DNA from: Porphyra umbilicalis
Lineage: Eukaryota; Rhodophyta; Bangiophyceae; Bangiales; Bangiaceae
DNA: 64,000 nucleotides
NCBI GenBank assembly: GCA_002049455.2
Contig: KV918906.1
Location: 1-64,000, forward strand
Direction: 5' to 3'
The translations under genes and the position numbers were made by a program. The notes beneath the pieces are model-generated. The model ran no database searches, was not told where the DNA came from, and was given only the letters and a program-made list of their open reading frames with translations. Shown here piece by piece: positions 31,196-42,421 of the stretch; within the stretch, counting starts at the first letter, position 1; the number at the start of each line of letters is the position of its first letter.

Positions 31196-32060
31196 GCGGC
31201 GCCCACAACATCCACGGCGGCGGCTGTGGCGAATGCAGCAGCGGCGGAAGCCACAGCACAAGCTCCCAGCGGTACTTTTACGGGTGGTTTAACGTCATCA
31301 ATGCCCGTGTCCACCGATGCTGCGCCCGGGAGCGTGCTGGGAGATAGCGCTGACGGGGATTGGGCGCCAACGTGTTCATTGGCCACTCGTACTGGCGCTA
31401 GTGGCACTAGGATTGAAGCTTCATTGACTGCTCGGCCCGGTGGGATCTCCTTCCTGGTCTGGCAACCTACTACGCCGCAATTGGCTTGCCGTGTACGCGC
31501 TCCTCATACCCCTGCATCCGCTTTGGAAGCGGTTGCCCCCCGTTGCACTACATCCCCTTTCGCGACAAATGCAATACGACTGAACACCGGATGACGAAAA
31601 CCCAGAGCATCAATGGACCGGACGTGGCCAAGAAAATAGAACAAGCGAGGTGCAACAAAAGTACGGAGTGCATAAAATATTGAAATGGGCAAGATGCACA
31701 TTCCTTGCCACGGCCATGGTGGCACGCCGATCACTTTATCGGCGGCCCCAGAGACGAGAATGCTGAATCTTGAATAACGTCCGCGGCTGCCGAAGTCCGT
31801 CATCGCCCGTAGCGAGCGTGAGAGCATGTGGCTCTCTGTTGCACTGGGGTGGCGGCTACCTCGGTCTCTCTGTCGCTTGGAGCTCAGCGAGCAGAGTTAG
31901 AGGGATGCTGCTGGAGCCTGGGTGCTCGAGACGAGGGACAGTGAATTTATCCATCGCTGCGGCCGCATCAGGGCCGAGCATGGATGCTGGCTATTGCATA
32001 TGCAGCTAACACTGTTTTGTCTGGAGCGGTCTTGCTTTGCACGTTCTCAACGAAGAATTA
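31196..32060. other. unassigned DNA downstream of pogo pseudogene
   Basis: A plus frame at about 31226-31594 starts with an Ala-rich segment that could be the decayed C-terminal tail of the pogo protein. Nothing else is recognised. Confidence 0.35.
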
Positions 32061-32074
32061 CGCGTTAGCACGCC

Positions 32075-32422
32075 GTGAAAGTCGTTGATCAACGTGAGGA
32101 ACCCTCTTCCGCACGTAACTGCTCTGTGATTGCCCAGAACAAAGAGGACTCGGCCGCCGTCGTGGCCGCGCTCGACTCTGCCCATGTGGCGGCACGCGGA
32201 GGGGCCCGCCATTCCCATATCGTCCTGGCCCAAAAGACAGAGGCGGCACAGCACTGTCACCAATGTGCCGAGGTGCTTCGTACAATCATGGCAGCCACCT
32301 TGGACGAGGCCGACTATGACGCGCGGAACAAGGCCGCGAACGGTAAATTCATGTCGTACCTGAAGGCCTCCGACAAGGCCGTGAGATGTTCTGACATGAA
32401 GTGCAAGGCGGCTTGCCGATGA
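32075..32422 (+). other. small open frame, 115 codons, unidentified
   Basis: The translation is rich in Ala, Lys, Asp and His with helix-like spacing (EVLRTIMAATLDEADYD, then KFMSYLKASDKAVR) and Cys pairs (HCHQC; CSDMKCKAAC). Position and composition would suit a C-terminal fragment of a pogo-type transposase, but no family motif is visible. The start at 32075 is not an ATG-supported start. Confidence 0.25.
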
Positions 32423-32534
32423 TGCAGGTCTCCCTCTGCACGCTAGGCACTTTCAATGTGAGCACCACCGGGGGGAATAGCGACAGGCGCGATCCTGGGT
32501 ATGCGTGCCAGAAGTTTGACTGCCTTTTCCATGA

Positions 32535-32825
32535 CGACCTAGCATTCTTGGACGGAACCTCCTAGAAGAGTCCAGGTGGCAGCGGCGGCATGGCCTTGAG
32601 GAAGGAAAAGGTGCCGTCAAGCGCGGGGCCGACCGCGTCGTCGCCGCTTTCAAGCGTCAAGCTGACAAGATTGTAAAGGTCGAGATGAAAGTAGCCTATG
32701 AGAAGGCCAGAAGAGAATCCCACGCTGCTATGCGCGAAGATACAGACCTCTGCCAGATCTGTGGAGGTAGCCCATGCTGGGCTACCTGCGTAAACTTTAT
32801 GTTTGTTTTATGTGTCTCGACTTGA
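32535..32825 (+). pseudogene. orphan fragment with charged helix and Cys cluster
   Basis: A stop-free stretch between a TGA just upstream and the TGA at 32823-32825. It reads as a basic, probably helical segment (KRGADRVVAAFKRQADKIVK, then YEKARRESHAAMRED) followed by LCQICGGSPCWATC, a C-x2-C-x4-C-x3-C cluster that may bind zinc. No start codon suits it. It could be the C-terminus of a decayed transposase or a lost exon; the family is unknown. Confidence 0.3.
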
Positions 32826-35083
32826 AGCGGAAAAGGCGGTATGCGGGTGACAGAAGACCGGTAGGGCAAGTGACGTGCCTGCCGTGAGTGCGTTCTGCAG
32901 GCCTACAGTTTTACTCTTTTTCTAAGAGTCTGAAATATAACAATTGTAGTGGGTACGCATGGTGTACGCGATACAGTCTTTTGCATGCTCTTATATCACC
33001 TGAGACAAAAAGAAGTGAAGACGAGAGCTCCGAGTGACGAAGAGCGCACAGGTCGTCTCATGCTGCGATAGCTGCTCCAGCCAGTGCACGAAGAAACGCG
33101 AGACAACATAGCCGCAAGAGTTACGGTACAAGGCCGAGGTATTGAGGTGGCACCACAGCGTCGTCGGTGGTTGTAGCACTACGCCAAAGGCGTTATACTC
33201 GTCGCTATCGACGCTGGTGCGAGGATGCCGCGTGGTTAGCGGTGTGTCGCCTTTTTGTCGTGCCATTGCGGCTTGCGAGCGCCTGTCCCGCACGTGTCCG
33301 GGTGGACTCGTCTGAATTTCCAGTGCTGACTGCGGGGCGTGTCGATCCAGATTGGGCAGCGTCATGCATTAGAGGACATCTTCTGCATCGTAAATATTTG
33401 GCAGCGCGGAACCGGGCCAGCTAGTGGCCCCGATCCCCGCGCAGCGGTTATCCCCGTTTCAGGACGAAGGGTGGGAGGCACCGTCGTCGCCGGCAGTAAA
33501 GCACGCCTTCTTGCCTTGGCGCTTCGTTCGGCCTGACTTGCCGGACCTCGAGTTCTGTAATGGGAAAAGTACGAGTGGCTGCGACGGTCTTTCTGCAAGA
33601 AGAGGAGGTTGTTCTATTTGCTGCCCGCGTGAAGTGGCTATGTGTCAACGCGCCACTGCGCGCTTAGCGGGGAGCATCCGCTGTGCCACTGGAGCACAAA
33701 GCAGGATCGCTGACAAGAGGGGCGGTCAGACGGCGACTGCTTCTAGCAAGGACAACGCCCGCCGTCTGTGCGAGCTCCCGAGCCGCGTCGTCGCCCTGTA
33801 CTCTGCACGTTCCGTCACATGTATTCCACAGGGGTGCGAGCAAATATGACGTCGCACGCTCTGATAAATTCACTCTATAAGCCTTGTGCCGCGCCCCACG
33901 ATGCTTTCCGCGCTTCCCTTGTGGACGCGCACCATAGCATGCTGAGGCACGCCCGCAGAAGCGGCGGCCACGACGCTTGTGAATGCGGCGCTGTCTACGC
34001 GGCCATTGGGCGACGCGATGAAACGGCCGAAGCCGACACTGAGCGTGAGCTGGCAGACGGTTGTGGTGGAGATCTTGCAGAGGTTCAATCCGTTTGTCGT
34101 AATAGCCGCCGGAGCAGCCGCCCACTATTTTCTCATTGAACAGGCGGCTGGTACTGGGAGGTCTGTGAAAAAGGCGTTACGCTGTCCGGAGGGTTGGGGT
34201 GGCCTCGACAACGGAATAATGTGCAGAATGGAGACGAGCCGCGTCGGGCGTGCCTGCCGGCTGCAGACGGCGGCTGTCGGTGGTGACGGAGCGGTATCCA
34301 ACCGGTGTCGCAGCTGCGACACCGAGGTGAGGAGCCCGCACGGAGGTCGCAGCTGCAGCGTTGGGGCCTGTTGACACGCTCGTGCTACCTCCGCTGCCGG
34401 TACCTTGCCTCACTCGCTCACGCCGCCGCGCTCGCGGTTCCCGACCGGTGCGCCTCGCAAAGTAGCAACAGCCGCCGACGCGGCGGAAGCAGTGGCGCCC
34501 CTGCCCGCTGCGCGCGTCAATCGCCGCCACCAGCGATGGGGCCGACGGTTTGCCGCTACATCGCGAAGGGGGCACATACGTGGCGGCCGAGTCGGCGCTG
34601 GCACGCCAGTCCCGGAAATCGCGGTGGAGCGATCTGGAGCGGCGCCCTAGTCAGATCATTCGCGATGGATCAAGGGCAGCCCGACAAAACTGAACAAAAA
34701 TTCCATTCCGTGCACGATCACGTTTGCAAACGATTTTTTAAAACCTTCACGCAAGTGAAGGTGTTCCGCCCAAGTCGGACAAGTTTGAGAAAATGGGCCC
34801 AGTTTGGACCGTAATCCGCTTCGTGTGCGGTCGGCCGGTCACACGAATAGGGAGAAGCCTGGTCCTCGTGATTGGAAATTGGTTAGGAGAACGCGTTGCC
34901 ACTGGCCAGCACGCTGCTGTGCTCGCCGTGCACGTGTTCTTCAGGCTGTGTTCTGGACAACGTCTTCGACAAGGACTTCGAGGTCTCCAACAGCAGCATA
35001 ATCATCTACCAACAGCATGCCGATCTGTTCTTCCTGTACCGCAAGCTCGAAAGGGTCAACCCGTTCGTCATCAGCTTGATCGA
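32826..35083. other. unassigned intergenic DNA
   Basis: Many short frames on both strands, none with a recognised domain. A plus frame at 34896-35087 has a plausible peptide (FDKDFEVSNSSIIIYQQHAD) but no family match and no ATG of quality. Confidence 0.35.
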
Positions 35084-35194
35084 TTAGCTGGTGCCCACGA
35101 TGGCGATCGAAGCAGGCGTGATTCCTCTGCGAGGTGCGCTCGGTGGCCCCGCGCTTGTACTTGACCCCACCGAACTGTTACCTCCTTTTCGGGC

Positions 35195-35550
35195 TGACAC
35201 GGTCAGCCACGCCACGCAACACCACCTGCGCCACCTGCGCCACGTCACGCCACCCGCGCCACGCCACCACACGCCACGCCACGCAACGTCACGCGACCCC
35301 ACCCCACCGCACCCCCTCAAACCCACTACACCCCACTCCACCCCACCCCACTCCACTCCACCCCACCCGGTCAACCCCACCACACCCCACCCCACTCGCG
35401 CCACCCGCACCACGCCATCCGAACCGCGTCACGCCACGCCGCGCCACCCTACCCCACCACACGTCAGCCCGCCCCACTCGACATGTTCAACCCCACCACA
35501 CCCCACCCCACCCTACCCCACCCTACCCGCCCCTCCTCACCCCTCGTCAT
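35195..35550. repeat. C-rich minisatellite (CACCC/CCACG words)
   Basis: CGCCAC and CCCCACC words repeat irregularly. All three plus frames are open and read as Thr/Pro/His low complexity. The right-hand flank (35556-35805) is inverted relative to 41202-41455, whose own flank is a G-rich satellite at 41456-42110, so both are copies of one repeat-bearing element. Confidence 0.7.
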
Positions 35551-35555
35551 AGTTT

Positions 35556-35805
35556 GTTTTCTGCTGTCATTCGTCGGAAGAATGTTAAAATCTGGGTGCA
35601 AAATTCTGTCATGGGGGCTGCATTGCCGAACGATCTGGACTTCATGTGCACGCCATGTCATAAAATCCGGAAACACATGTGAACACTGGCCCACTCGCTG
35701 GTATCGGGGGTGAACACTGACACTGTTAAACGATCAGCGATCCGGGGTGGTCGTCTACGGACAAAAAGTAGCCTACAACCGTCTTTAAGAGAGTAGACTA
35801 GGTAG
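35556..35805. repeat. dispersed repeat flanking the C-rich minisatellite
   Basis: In inverted orientation it matches 41202-41455 over TCTACTCTCTT, GGTTGTAGGCTAC, GACCACCCCGGAT, GAACACTGGCCCACT and CATGACAGAATT-like segments. No protein is encoded. The outer ends are not resolved. Confidence 0.7.
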
Positions 35806-35866
35806 GACCCGCGCGGGCTATGAGAGCCCACTGTAAATCGAGGCGCATTTTCTGCCTTGCCATTTT

Positions 35867-36022
35867 CCGGACCCCCACCACCCCGCCACCCGGCGGCCGG
35901 GGGGGAGGCGGCCCTCCCCCCCGGGACCCCCCCACCCCGCCACCCGGCGGCCAGGGGGGAGGCGGCCCTCCCCCCCGGACCCCCCCACCCCGCCACTAGG
36001 CGGGGAGGCGTCCCTCCCCCCC
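35867..36022. repeat. C/G-rich tandem repeat, about 63 bp, about 2.5 units
   Basis: Units contain CCCCACCCCGCCACCCGGCGGC then GGGGGAGGCGGCCCTCC, the last one shortened. Element 2 is inserted in the array; about one more unit (CCACCCCGCCACCCGGCGGC) continues on its far side at 37820-37880. Confidence 0.75.
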
Positions 36023-37816
36023 CACGCCTAGTTAAGGTGACTCTTACGGGGCTGAGCATTACACACGACAGAGCTGCAACGTGCAAAAATACCACTGTTC
36101 GAGGGCGATTTGGGACGCGTCCCAAATTTTTAGGCCTTCAATGCCCCTGTGAGAGGGGTGGCTGACCGGAGAGGATGAGCAATGGATCCAGCCGTGATCC
36201 GCCGGATCACATGTTGTCCGCGTTTTTTTGCCCGCTCGTTTCCACGCCGGTCGCCTGCAGGCGCTCCAGAGGCCCCCGAGCCCATACGATCGCCGACTGG
36301 TTGTCTTCCTGGTGTGGAGGGGTGCAATATGGCGAACAACAATGGAGACCGGATCTAAGTGCGACCGTTTTGTGAGGAGCTGCCCGCAGCGGAGCGGGGG
36401 GAGGGGGGAGGAGCTGCTGGGTCCTGCAGACTGCAACAGAGACACTCACATTTTCCGCGTACTATCTACGTACCCCCCCCCCCTTTTTTCTGGTTATTGC
36501 GAATGGGAAACAGGGCAATCACAGTAGGCGTCCTGCAGTCCTTTGGAGGCACAATATGGGCGTACCCTTGCGTCGACTGCGCGCGACTTCTCCTGAAACC
36601 TATATCAGGAATGGCTGATTGGCGCGACTGGGCCCAGACCTGCCCTAGTGGCTCCTCTCCAGACCTCGTTGCGCGCCTTCCAGTCGTCGTGTGCAAGCGT
36701 GAGGTGGCGGCATTGGGTTTGCACAGCACAGGGACCCCCCTCGGTTTTTGCGACAGGTGCTGCGCTCGGAGCAAGAGGGCGGCACGTCGCGATCTAGCTC
36801 CCTCTCTGTCGGCCACTACCCTGTCCCCCCGCTCCCCTACCGCAGGCTTACCGACCCCTGGCGTTCCGCTCGCCCCACGCCTGCTGCCCCAACTCGGGCA
36901 AGCACCAGCTCCCTCTTCCCCCCTTTATGCCTCAGGACGGCTGGCTCGGCTCTGCGCTATCGGTCGGCACCCAGTCGGCTAGCATGGGCGTTTCGACGGG
37001 CTTCCCAGAGGGCGCCTCCTTGGGGACGATCGACCGCTTGGGCGGGGCGCGGCAGGCAGTGCGACATAATGCACAAGCGGTTCTGATATCCTCAGCATAA
37101 AGGCGTCGAGACGCACGCATTGACCTAAGAAACCCACTAACGGACCGACACCGCAGGAGTTATGACCTGCCTTGCACCCGTGCGGCCTGGCAAAATCGCA
37201 CCAGGGGGGGGGTGTTATCACCGACCGTCGGTGTTCTGGGACCTCCCGCCATGCCACTTCGGGTACAGCATGTGCGCTGAGCACGAAGATGTCCTCAGAA
37301 AGTGTATTCCATGGGTTCCCTCTCTTTGCCGACCCCAGATCGCCCGAGAAACGGGCGCCAGGGGCTCTCCAACTATCTCTTTTGTTTGCCACTTTAATTC
37401 GACGTGGTGCGCATGCATAGCATCGTGAGTTGAAGCCCAGCGTATGAAGCTCAAGAGGTGCTCACATGGTCCAATAGGGGCGGAGCTATGACGTTATTGC
37501 CGCCGGAGCGCCAGGCACTCGTTGGTGCGAGCTCGATTCCGTTGTGCCAACCTCCAGCGAGACATATTCAAGATTCGCGCAACGACCGAAAGCGATTCGC
37601 TCGGCATCGTCCCGTGCTGGTCCTCGAGCGCTGGTAAGATTGGCCACGTCGCGATCTGGCGAAACAAGTACGCTTCTTTTCAACAGAAGATAGAAAATAA
37701 CTGACATGAAGGCAGTCGCCCAATGAAAAGTTGCATTTGGATGTAGGAGCCAACCATGTGCAGCCAAGCCTTCAAAAACCCGTAAGAGCGGATACACTGG
37801 GCCTTAACTAGGCGTG
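36023..37816 (+). mobile_element. CACGCCTAGTTAAG family, element 2 (non-autonomous)
   Basis: A 1794-bp element with ends CACGCCTAGTTAAGG and CCTTAACTAGGCGTG and target duplication CCCC (36019-36022, 37817-37820). Its outer parts align with element 1. Unlike element 1 it keeps a 208-codon frame at 36359-36982 that resembles the start of element 3 ORF1. It lacks ORF2. It is best seen as an internal-deletion derivative of an autonomous relative. Confidence 0.88.
36359..36982 (+). pseudogene. element 2 truncated ORF1-like CxxC domain
   Basis: Residues about 65-135 read AYPCVDCARLLLKP, ADWRDWAQTC and GFCDRCCARSKRAARR. These correspond in order and spacing to FFCPPCQRPYLSHT, AVAWRAAAQ and VCGPCASTEYRRRRR in element 3 ORF1. 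A Pro/Ala/Leu-rich segment follows, again as in ORF1, and then the frame stops at 36982. The ATG at 36359 is weak, because the upstream 60 codons are low complexity. The retained Cys pairs suggest a DNA-binding domain; a truncated product might compete with the full protein, which is speculation. Confidence 0.55.
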
Positions 37817-37880
37817 CCCCGGACCCCCCCACCCCGCCACCCGGCGGCCCCCCCACCCCGCCACCCAGCAGCCGGTGGCA

Positions 37881-38277
37881 AGACGCCCTCGCGCTGCGCC
37901 GCTCGCCGTAGCCCTGGCGTTCATTCCGACGCCCTCGCGCTTCGCTGCTCGCCGAAACTCTAGGCCGTCCCGAAACTCCTCTGACTTCCCTGGCCTTTAG
38001 GACAGGGTGCTCTCAAAGTGTAGTGATGCACACATATACTGAGATCACGGGACTTGATCTCCGTTTCAGAGGTGGCAGTCTGCATTCGTGTCCTCAGGGA
38101 TCTGAGGGCGTGTCAGCGTTGGAAGAGTCGCGATGACGCTAAAAGGGAATACGTGGCCGAGAAAGACTGTCCTGCCACAAGAGTCACACGGTCCGGACGG
38201 CGCCTGCCCCTCTGCCCCCGCCCACCGCCCCGAGTTGCGCGCGGCGACCGCGCGCAGCGACTTTCGGGGTTCAAAGA
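37881..38277. other. unassigned spacer
   Basis: A GACGCCCTCGCGCT word is present twice near 37885 and 37930. No gene. Confidence 0.4.
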
Positions 38278-39505
38278 CCACTGCCGAGGGCCCCCCATCA
38301 CGCCGTGCGCGTGGTTGACACCAAGGCTGACAGTCGAGAATCTGTCGATTCGCACTCCACCCACTCCCCCCAACCGAGCGCACGGGACACAGCCCTCCCC
38401 ACCCGCGTACCGGCACACGCACGACGGCGCGCACTCGCCCAGACCCCGCCCCGACGAGCCACACAGTCTCTCCCGTGCGGTACGTGCCCACCTCCCCCAA
38501 CGCCAGACGCAAGGCGAAAAGAAAAGCGTACGCGCACCGCCCAGACACCCACCCCCCCCCCCTCCCTCATCACGCAAGACAGGAAGAGAGAAACAGGAGG
38601 GCCCCAACAGCCGCCGCCGCCCGCCGACCGCAAGGCGAGGAGGGCGACCGCCAGGCTCCCGTCGACAGACACGAGGCGAAAGGAGGAAGGCAGAGGAAGA
38701 CGGCCGGCGGCTAGAGAGCCGCCGCAGCCGCACACAGCATCCCGGCCGCCGGCACCAGCGGGCAACGGAGACATGAAAGGGAGGAAGGGAGCTCCTTACG
38801 GGGAGCGTCCATGACGACACACCCGTGGGAGAAAAAAGGAAAAAAGGGGAAAGAGGTGAGGGGGTCCGGGGGGAACGGCGCACAGGTCACCGATGGTTCG
38901 TTATTCGCGAATGTGGAAAAATCAGCGACTTGAAGCGTAGTCACGAAAGCCGGAAACAGGAACGGGCGACGTAGCCGTCCGCCAAGCAACACCCCTACCT
39001 GGGGTGGTGCTTTTACGCATGCTACGTCTGATGATCCGGGTCCGCCGCCCGCTAAACGGCGCCGGCGGCCCTTCTTATCTACTCTCGCGCGGCCACCCAC
39101 ACGGTCCCACCCCCCCTCCAGGCGTCCCCGAAGTGGGGGCAGAGGTCCGCAGACGGGTGCCCACGCAGGCCCCGACAGGGCGCACGCGTCCGCGCGCCCA
39201 GGGGCCCAAAAAATATCAAAGGCCCGCCGCTCTAACAGCGGTTAAAGCCCTCCGGCGTCGAGACGTAGGCGCCGGGTCAAATATCAAGACGAAAGCAGTT
39301 CCTACCAGTGAAGGTCGGCCCGTAAGAACACGTCAAAAGCGCAACGTGGCGCCACCCGATCCACCACCGGCGCCCATCCAGCCAATCAGGTGCCGCGCGC
39401 GGTCCCAGCACACCACCGCGGCCCGTCGTTGGCCACTGCCAAGGGCCCCCCGTCACGCCGTGCGCGAGGTGGACACCAAGGCTGATAGTCGAGAATCTGT
39501 CGATT
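38278..39505. repeat. 1.2-kb segment bounded by 73-bp direct repeats
   Basis: The segments 38278-38350 and 39433-39505 are nearly identical (CCACTGCC, AGGGCCCCCC, TCACGCCGTGCGCG, GACACCAAGGCTGA, AGTCGAGAATCTGTCGATT). The DNA between them is Pro/Arg/Gly-rich in translation with no recognised protein. This could be a short LTR-like or duplication-bounded unit. Confidence 0.6.
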
Positions 39506-39664
39506 TATAGTTTGTGGTCGGAATGCGCTGAAAGTCTGGGCCGTCGCGCAATCCATTTGTTTGCCAATGTAGCCCGTGTGCAAAACCCGATCGCGGCCAT
39601 CCCATTGGTGGGCTGCACAGACAGACAGACAGACAGGTATACATGTGGCCCACCGCGAGCTGTA
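39506..39664. other. spacer with (CAGA)n microsatellite
   Basis: A short ACAGACAGACAGACAGACAG run occurs near 39619-39638. No gene. Confidence 0.5.
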
Positions 39665-40064
39665 TTGCTGATCCCCGAATTTTGTCCTGGTGGACAGAGA
39701 CTGACTTGCGGTTCGACTCTCTCCACCAATCAGACACGCCCCTGGGACTGACTTGGTGCGCCTGATTGCTTACATGTGCCCATCCAGCCTGGAAATCGAC
39801 ATCAGCTCCTCTTTTTTTCTGCACTTCTGGCAAGGAGACAGTGGAAAATCTCAAGATCTCGCATGGGCAGCTTGCTCCCTGCCAAGAAAATCGGATCAAG
39901 GGGCAACAAACAGTGAGTTCTGCTGGATGCAAGGTCCTGGCATCGAATGCGGGCTTTCTATTGGCTTCGATGCCTTCTTAGTGTTCTTTTTCGACCAATA
40001 GAATGCTGTTATTCACAGTCAGTCTCTGTCTCTGTCCCCAAGGACAAAATTCGGGGATCAGCAA
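39665..40064. mobile_element. TTGCTGATCC MITE, copy B
   Basis: A 400-bp element with ends TTGCTGATCCCCGAATTTTG and inverted CAAAATTCGGGGATCAGCAA, flanked by TA at 39663-39664 and 40065-40066. The 20-bp terminal repeats are perfect, so this is the best-preserved copy. Confidence 0.9.
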
Positions 40065-40172
40065 TATATAAATGCATGCGTATCCAGGCCAAGAGCGAAT
40101 TTCAGAAGTACTGTCGACTTGTTTGCTAGCGGATTTCTCTTGTTTTAAAAGCATCTGTCCTTTTTCCTCATA

Positions 40173-41199
40173 TGGTGCGTGTCCCAGAAATGAGACATGC
40201 GCGTTTTCTGAAGGACTGACACATCACCACTGCACGGGGGCAGGCGGCGTGGGGTACGAGGAAATTCTTGACTGGCCTCCATGGAAAGAGCTCGACGCGT
40301 GCTTGGCAGACAACTCCTTAATACCCGCCTGTGGGCCCTGTTCTGTGGACCTCTCAGATAGCCCCGATCTTGGAGCCAGTCTTATTCAGGTTCTTGGGGT
40401 TAAAGGTTTGCAACGCCAAAGCTCATGTGCTAACTGGAGCTTCGATGAGGGGTGTCCCAAATCGTGATTTCCTCAGAGGGGGCTACATGGGGGTCTATTT
40501 TTCATTTTTATTGGTAAGGTGGTGCCCTTTTCTTCGTGCACAAATTGTCAGCACATGCCTGGTCTCGTATCTGTGCTTTTGGTTGGGCCGCGTGATTTTC
40601 ACCTGTCGAAGTTGCAATGAATGACACTTTCCGCCATGACACGTGAGGATGTGACGCCTCTGCTAACCCTGTCAGGGGCTGTTCTCGAAGCACAGTGGGA
40701 CCGAGTGGGTCACATTATATTGCTGATCCCCAAATTTTGTCCTGTGGGACAGAGACAGAGACTGACTGTGAATAACAGCACTCTATTGGTCTACAACGAC
40801 AGTAAGAAGGCATCGCAGCCAATAGAAAGCCCGCATTCGGTGCCAGGACCTCGCATCCAGCAGAACTCACTGTTTGTTGCCGCTTGATCCGAATTTCTTG
40901 GCACCCAGCAAGCTGGCCACGGGAGATCTTGTGATTTTCTACTGTCTCCTTGCCAGAAGTGCAGAAAAAAAGAGCAGCTGATGTCGATTTCCAGGCTGGA
41001 TGGGCACATGTGAGCAAAAAGGAGCACCAAGTCAGTCCCAGAGGTGCATCTGATTGGTGGAGAGAGTCGGTCGCTTGTCAGTCTCTGTCCACCAGGACAA
41101 AACTCGAAGATTAGCAGTATGATCGGATCGTTGCAGAAGGCCAGTGGGCCGAGAAAAAAAATAAAAAACCGCCTTGTCTCATTTTAGGGGCACGCACCA
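40173..41199. mobile_element. MITE, TGGTGCGTGTCCC family, copy 2, interrupted by copy C
   Basis: Matches 3720-4338 on both sides of an inserted TTGCTGATCC MITE (40720-41118). Ends TGGTGCGTGTCCCAGAAATG and inverted GGCACGCACCA, with TA at 40171-40172 and 41200-41201. Together with copy 1 it supplies filled and unfilled states of the same site. Confidence 0.9.
40720..41118. mobile_element. TTGCTGATCC MITE, copy C (nested)
   Basis: A 399-bp element with ends TTGCTGATCCCCAAATTTTG and inverted AGATTAGCAG, flanked by TA at 40718-40719 and 41119-41120. It interrupts the interior of the MITE at 40173-41199; the uninterrupted site is seen at about 4256-4265. Confidence 0.9.
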
Positions 41200-41201
41200 T
41201 A

Positions 41202-42115
41202 CATCTACTCTCTTTTAGATGGTTGTTGGCTACTTTTGTCCGTCCGTTCGCGACCACCCCGGATTGCTGATCGTTCAACATTGTCAGTGTTCACCCCCGA
41301 TTCCAGCCAGTGAGCCAGTGTTCACATGCATTTGAGGATTTCATGACACGGCGTGCACATGAAGTGCAGATCTGTCGGCATTCCAGCCCCCATGACAGAA
41401 TTATGTACCCAACAATTGGCGCTTTTTTAAACGAATGACAACAGAAAACTAACTATGACCAGGGGTCAGGTGGGACGGGGTGGAGTGGGGTGTGGTATGG
41501 TTAAGCGGGTGGGGTGGGGTCGGGTGGTATGTGGTGGGGTGTGGTTGGGTGGGGTAGGGTGGTGCGGGTGGGGTGGCGTGGTGTGGGTGGCGCGGGCGGG
41601 GTGGGGTGTGGTGGGGCTGAGCGGGTGGGGTGGGGCGGGGTGGTGTGTGATGGGATGTGGTGTTGTGGCGTGGCGTGGTGCGGGTGGGGTGGCGTCGTGT
41701 GGGTGGCGCAGGCGGGGTGGGGTGTGGTGGGGCTGCGCGGGTGGGGTGGGGCGGGTTGGGGTGAGGTGGAAGCGGATGAGGTGGGGCGGGGTGGTATGGC
41801 GTGGCACTGGGTTGGGTGTGGCGGCGTGGCGTGACGTGGCTTCGGGTGGGATGTGGCGGCGTGGGGTGGCGTGCCGCGAGTGGCCCGGGTGGTGTGGCGT
41901 GTGGTGCGGTGGCGCGGGTGGCGTGGGGCGGCGTGGGGCGGCGTGGGATCGGGTGCGATTGGGCGGGGTGGTGTGGGGGCTGGTCGGGTCCGGTGGGGTG
42001 GGGTGGGCTTGTCTGGGGTCGGTTGGGGTCGGGTGGGGTTGCGTGTGATGGGGTCGGGTTGGGTCGAGTCGGGTCTGGTCCTCTTGGGCGAGGTTGGGTG
42101 GAGTAGGGTGGTGTG
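41202..42115. repeat. repeat-bearing element with G/T-rich satellite
   Basis: 41202-41455 matches 35556-35805 in inverted orientation, followed by about 650 bp of GGGGTGGGGT- and GTGGCGTGG-type repeats (41456-42110). Every frame is open and meaningless. The plus strand holds many G4-type runs capable of quadruplex formation. The satellite is about twice as long as in the 35-kb copy, so it expands or contracts. Confidence 0.75.
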
Positions 42116-42419
42116 AAAGCGGTAGATGAGATTGAGTGCAAAGCGTGGCTGATGGCGCAGTCGTGGCATTTGAGTATGAACGGGAGTGCGGGAGTTACAG
42201 CGTGGAGAGGTTCACGTCGCTTCATCGCGGGGACACCTCATATATCTTCTGGACAGGGCCCCAAGACTTTATTCTGGAGAACACCACAGGCGCTTGCCAG
42301 CCGACGGGCACTCCTGTCATATAGAGCATCGCATTCATGGTGCTCTGTGCATGAAGAACACCCGTTTCTCCGTGTTTCTGAAGGCTTGATGACTGAGGTG
42401 TTAGCCGTCTACGGGTATC
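42116..42419. other. unassigned spacer
   Basis: No element or gene is resolved before the hairpin MITE at 42422. Confidence 0.4.
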
Positions 42420-42421
42420 TA

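Noticed and set aside
35084..35552. Thr/Pro/His-rich frames in the C-rich minisatellite
   Set aside because: All frames are open because the satellite lacks stop-forming words; no coding signal.
41456..42110. Telomere or subtelomere because of GGGGT-type repeats
   Set aside because: Units are irregular, internal, mixed with GGCGTGG words and linked to a dispersed repeat that also occurs inverted at 35 kb.
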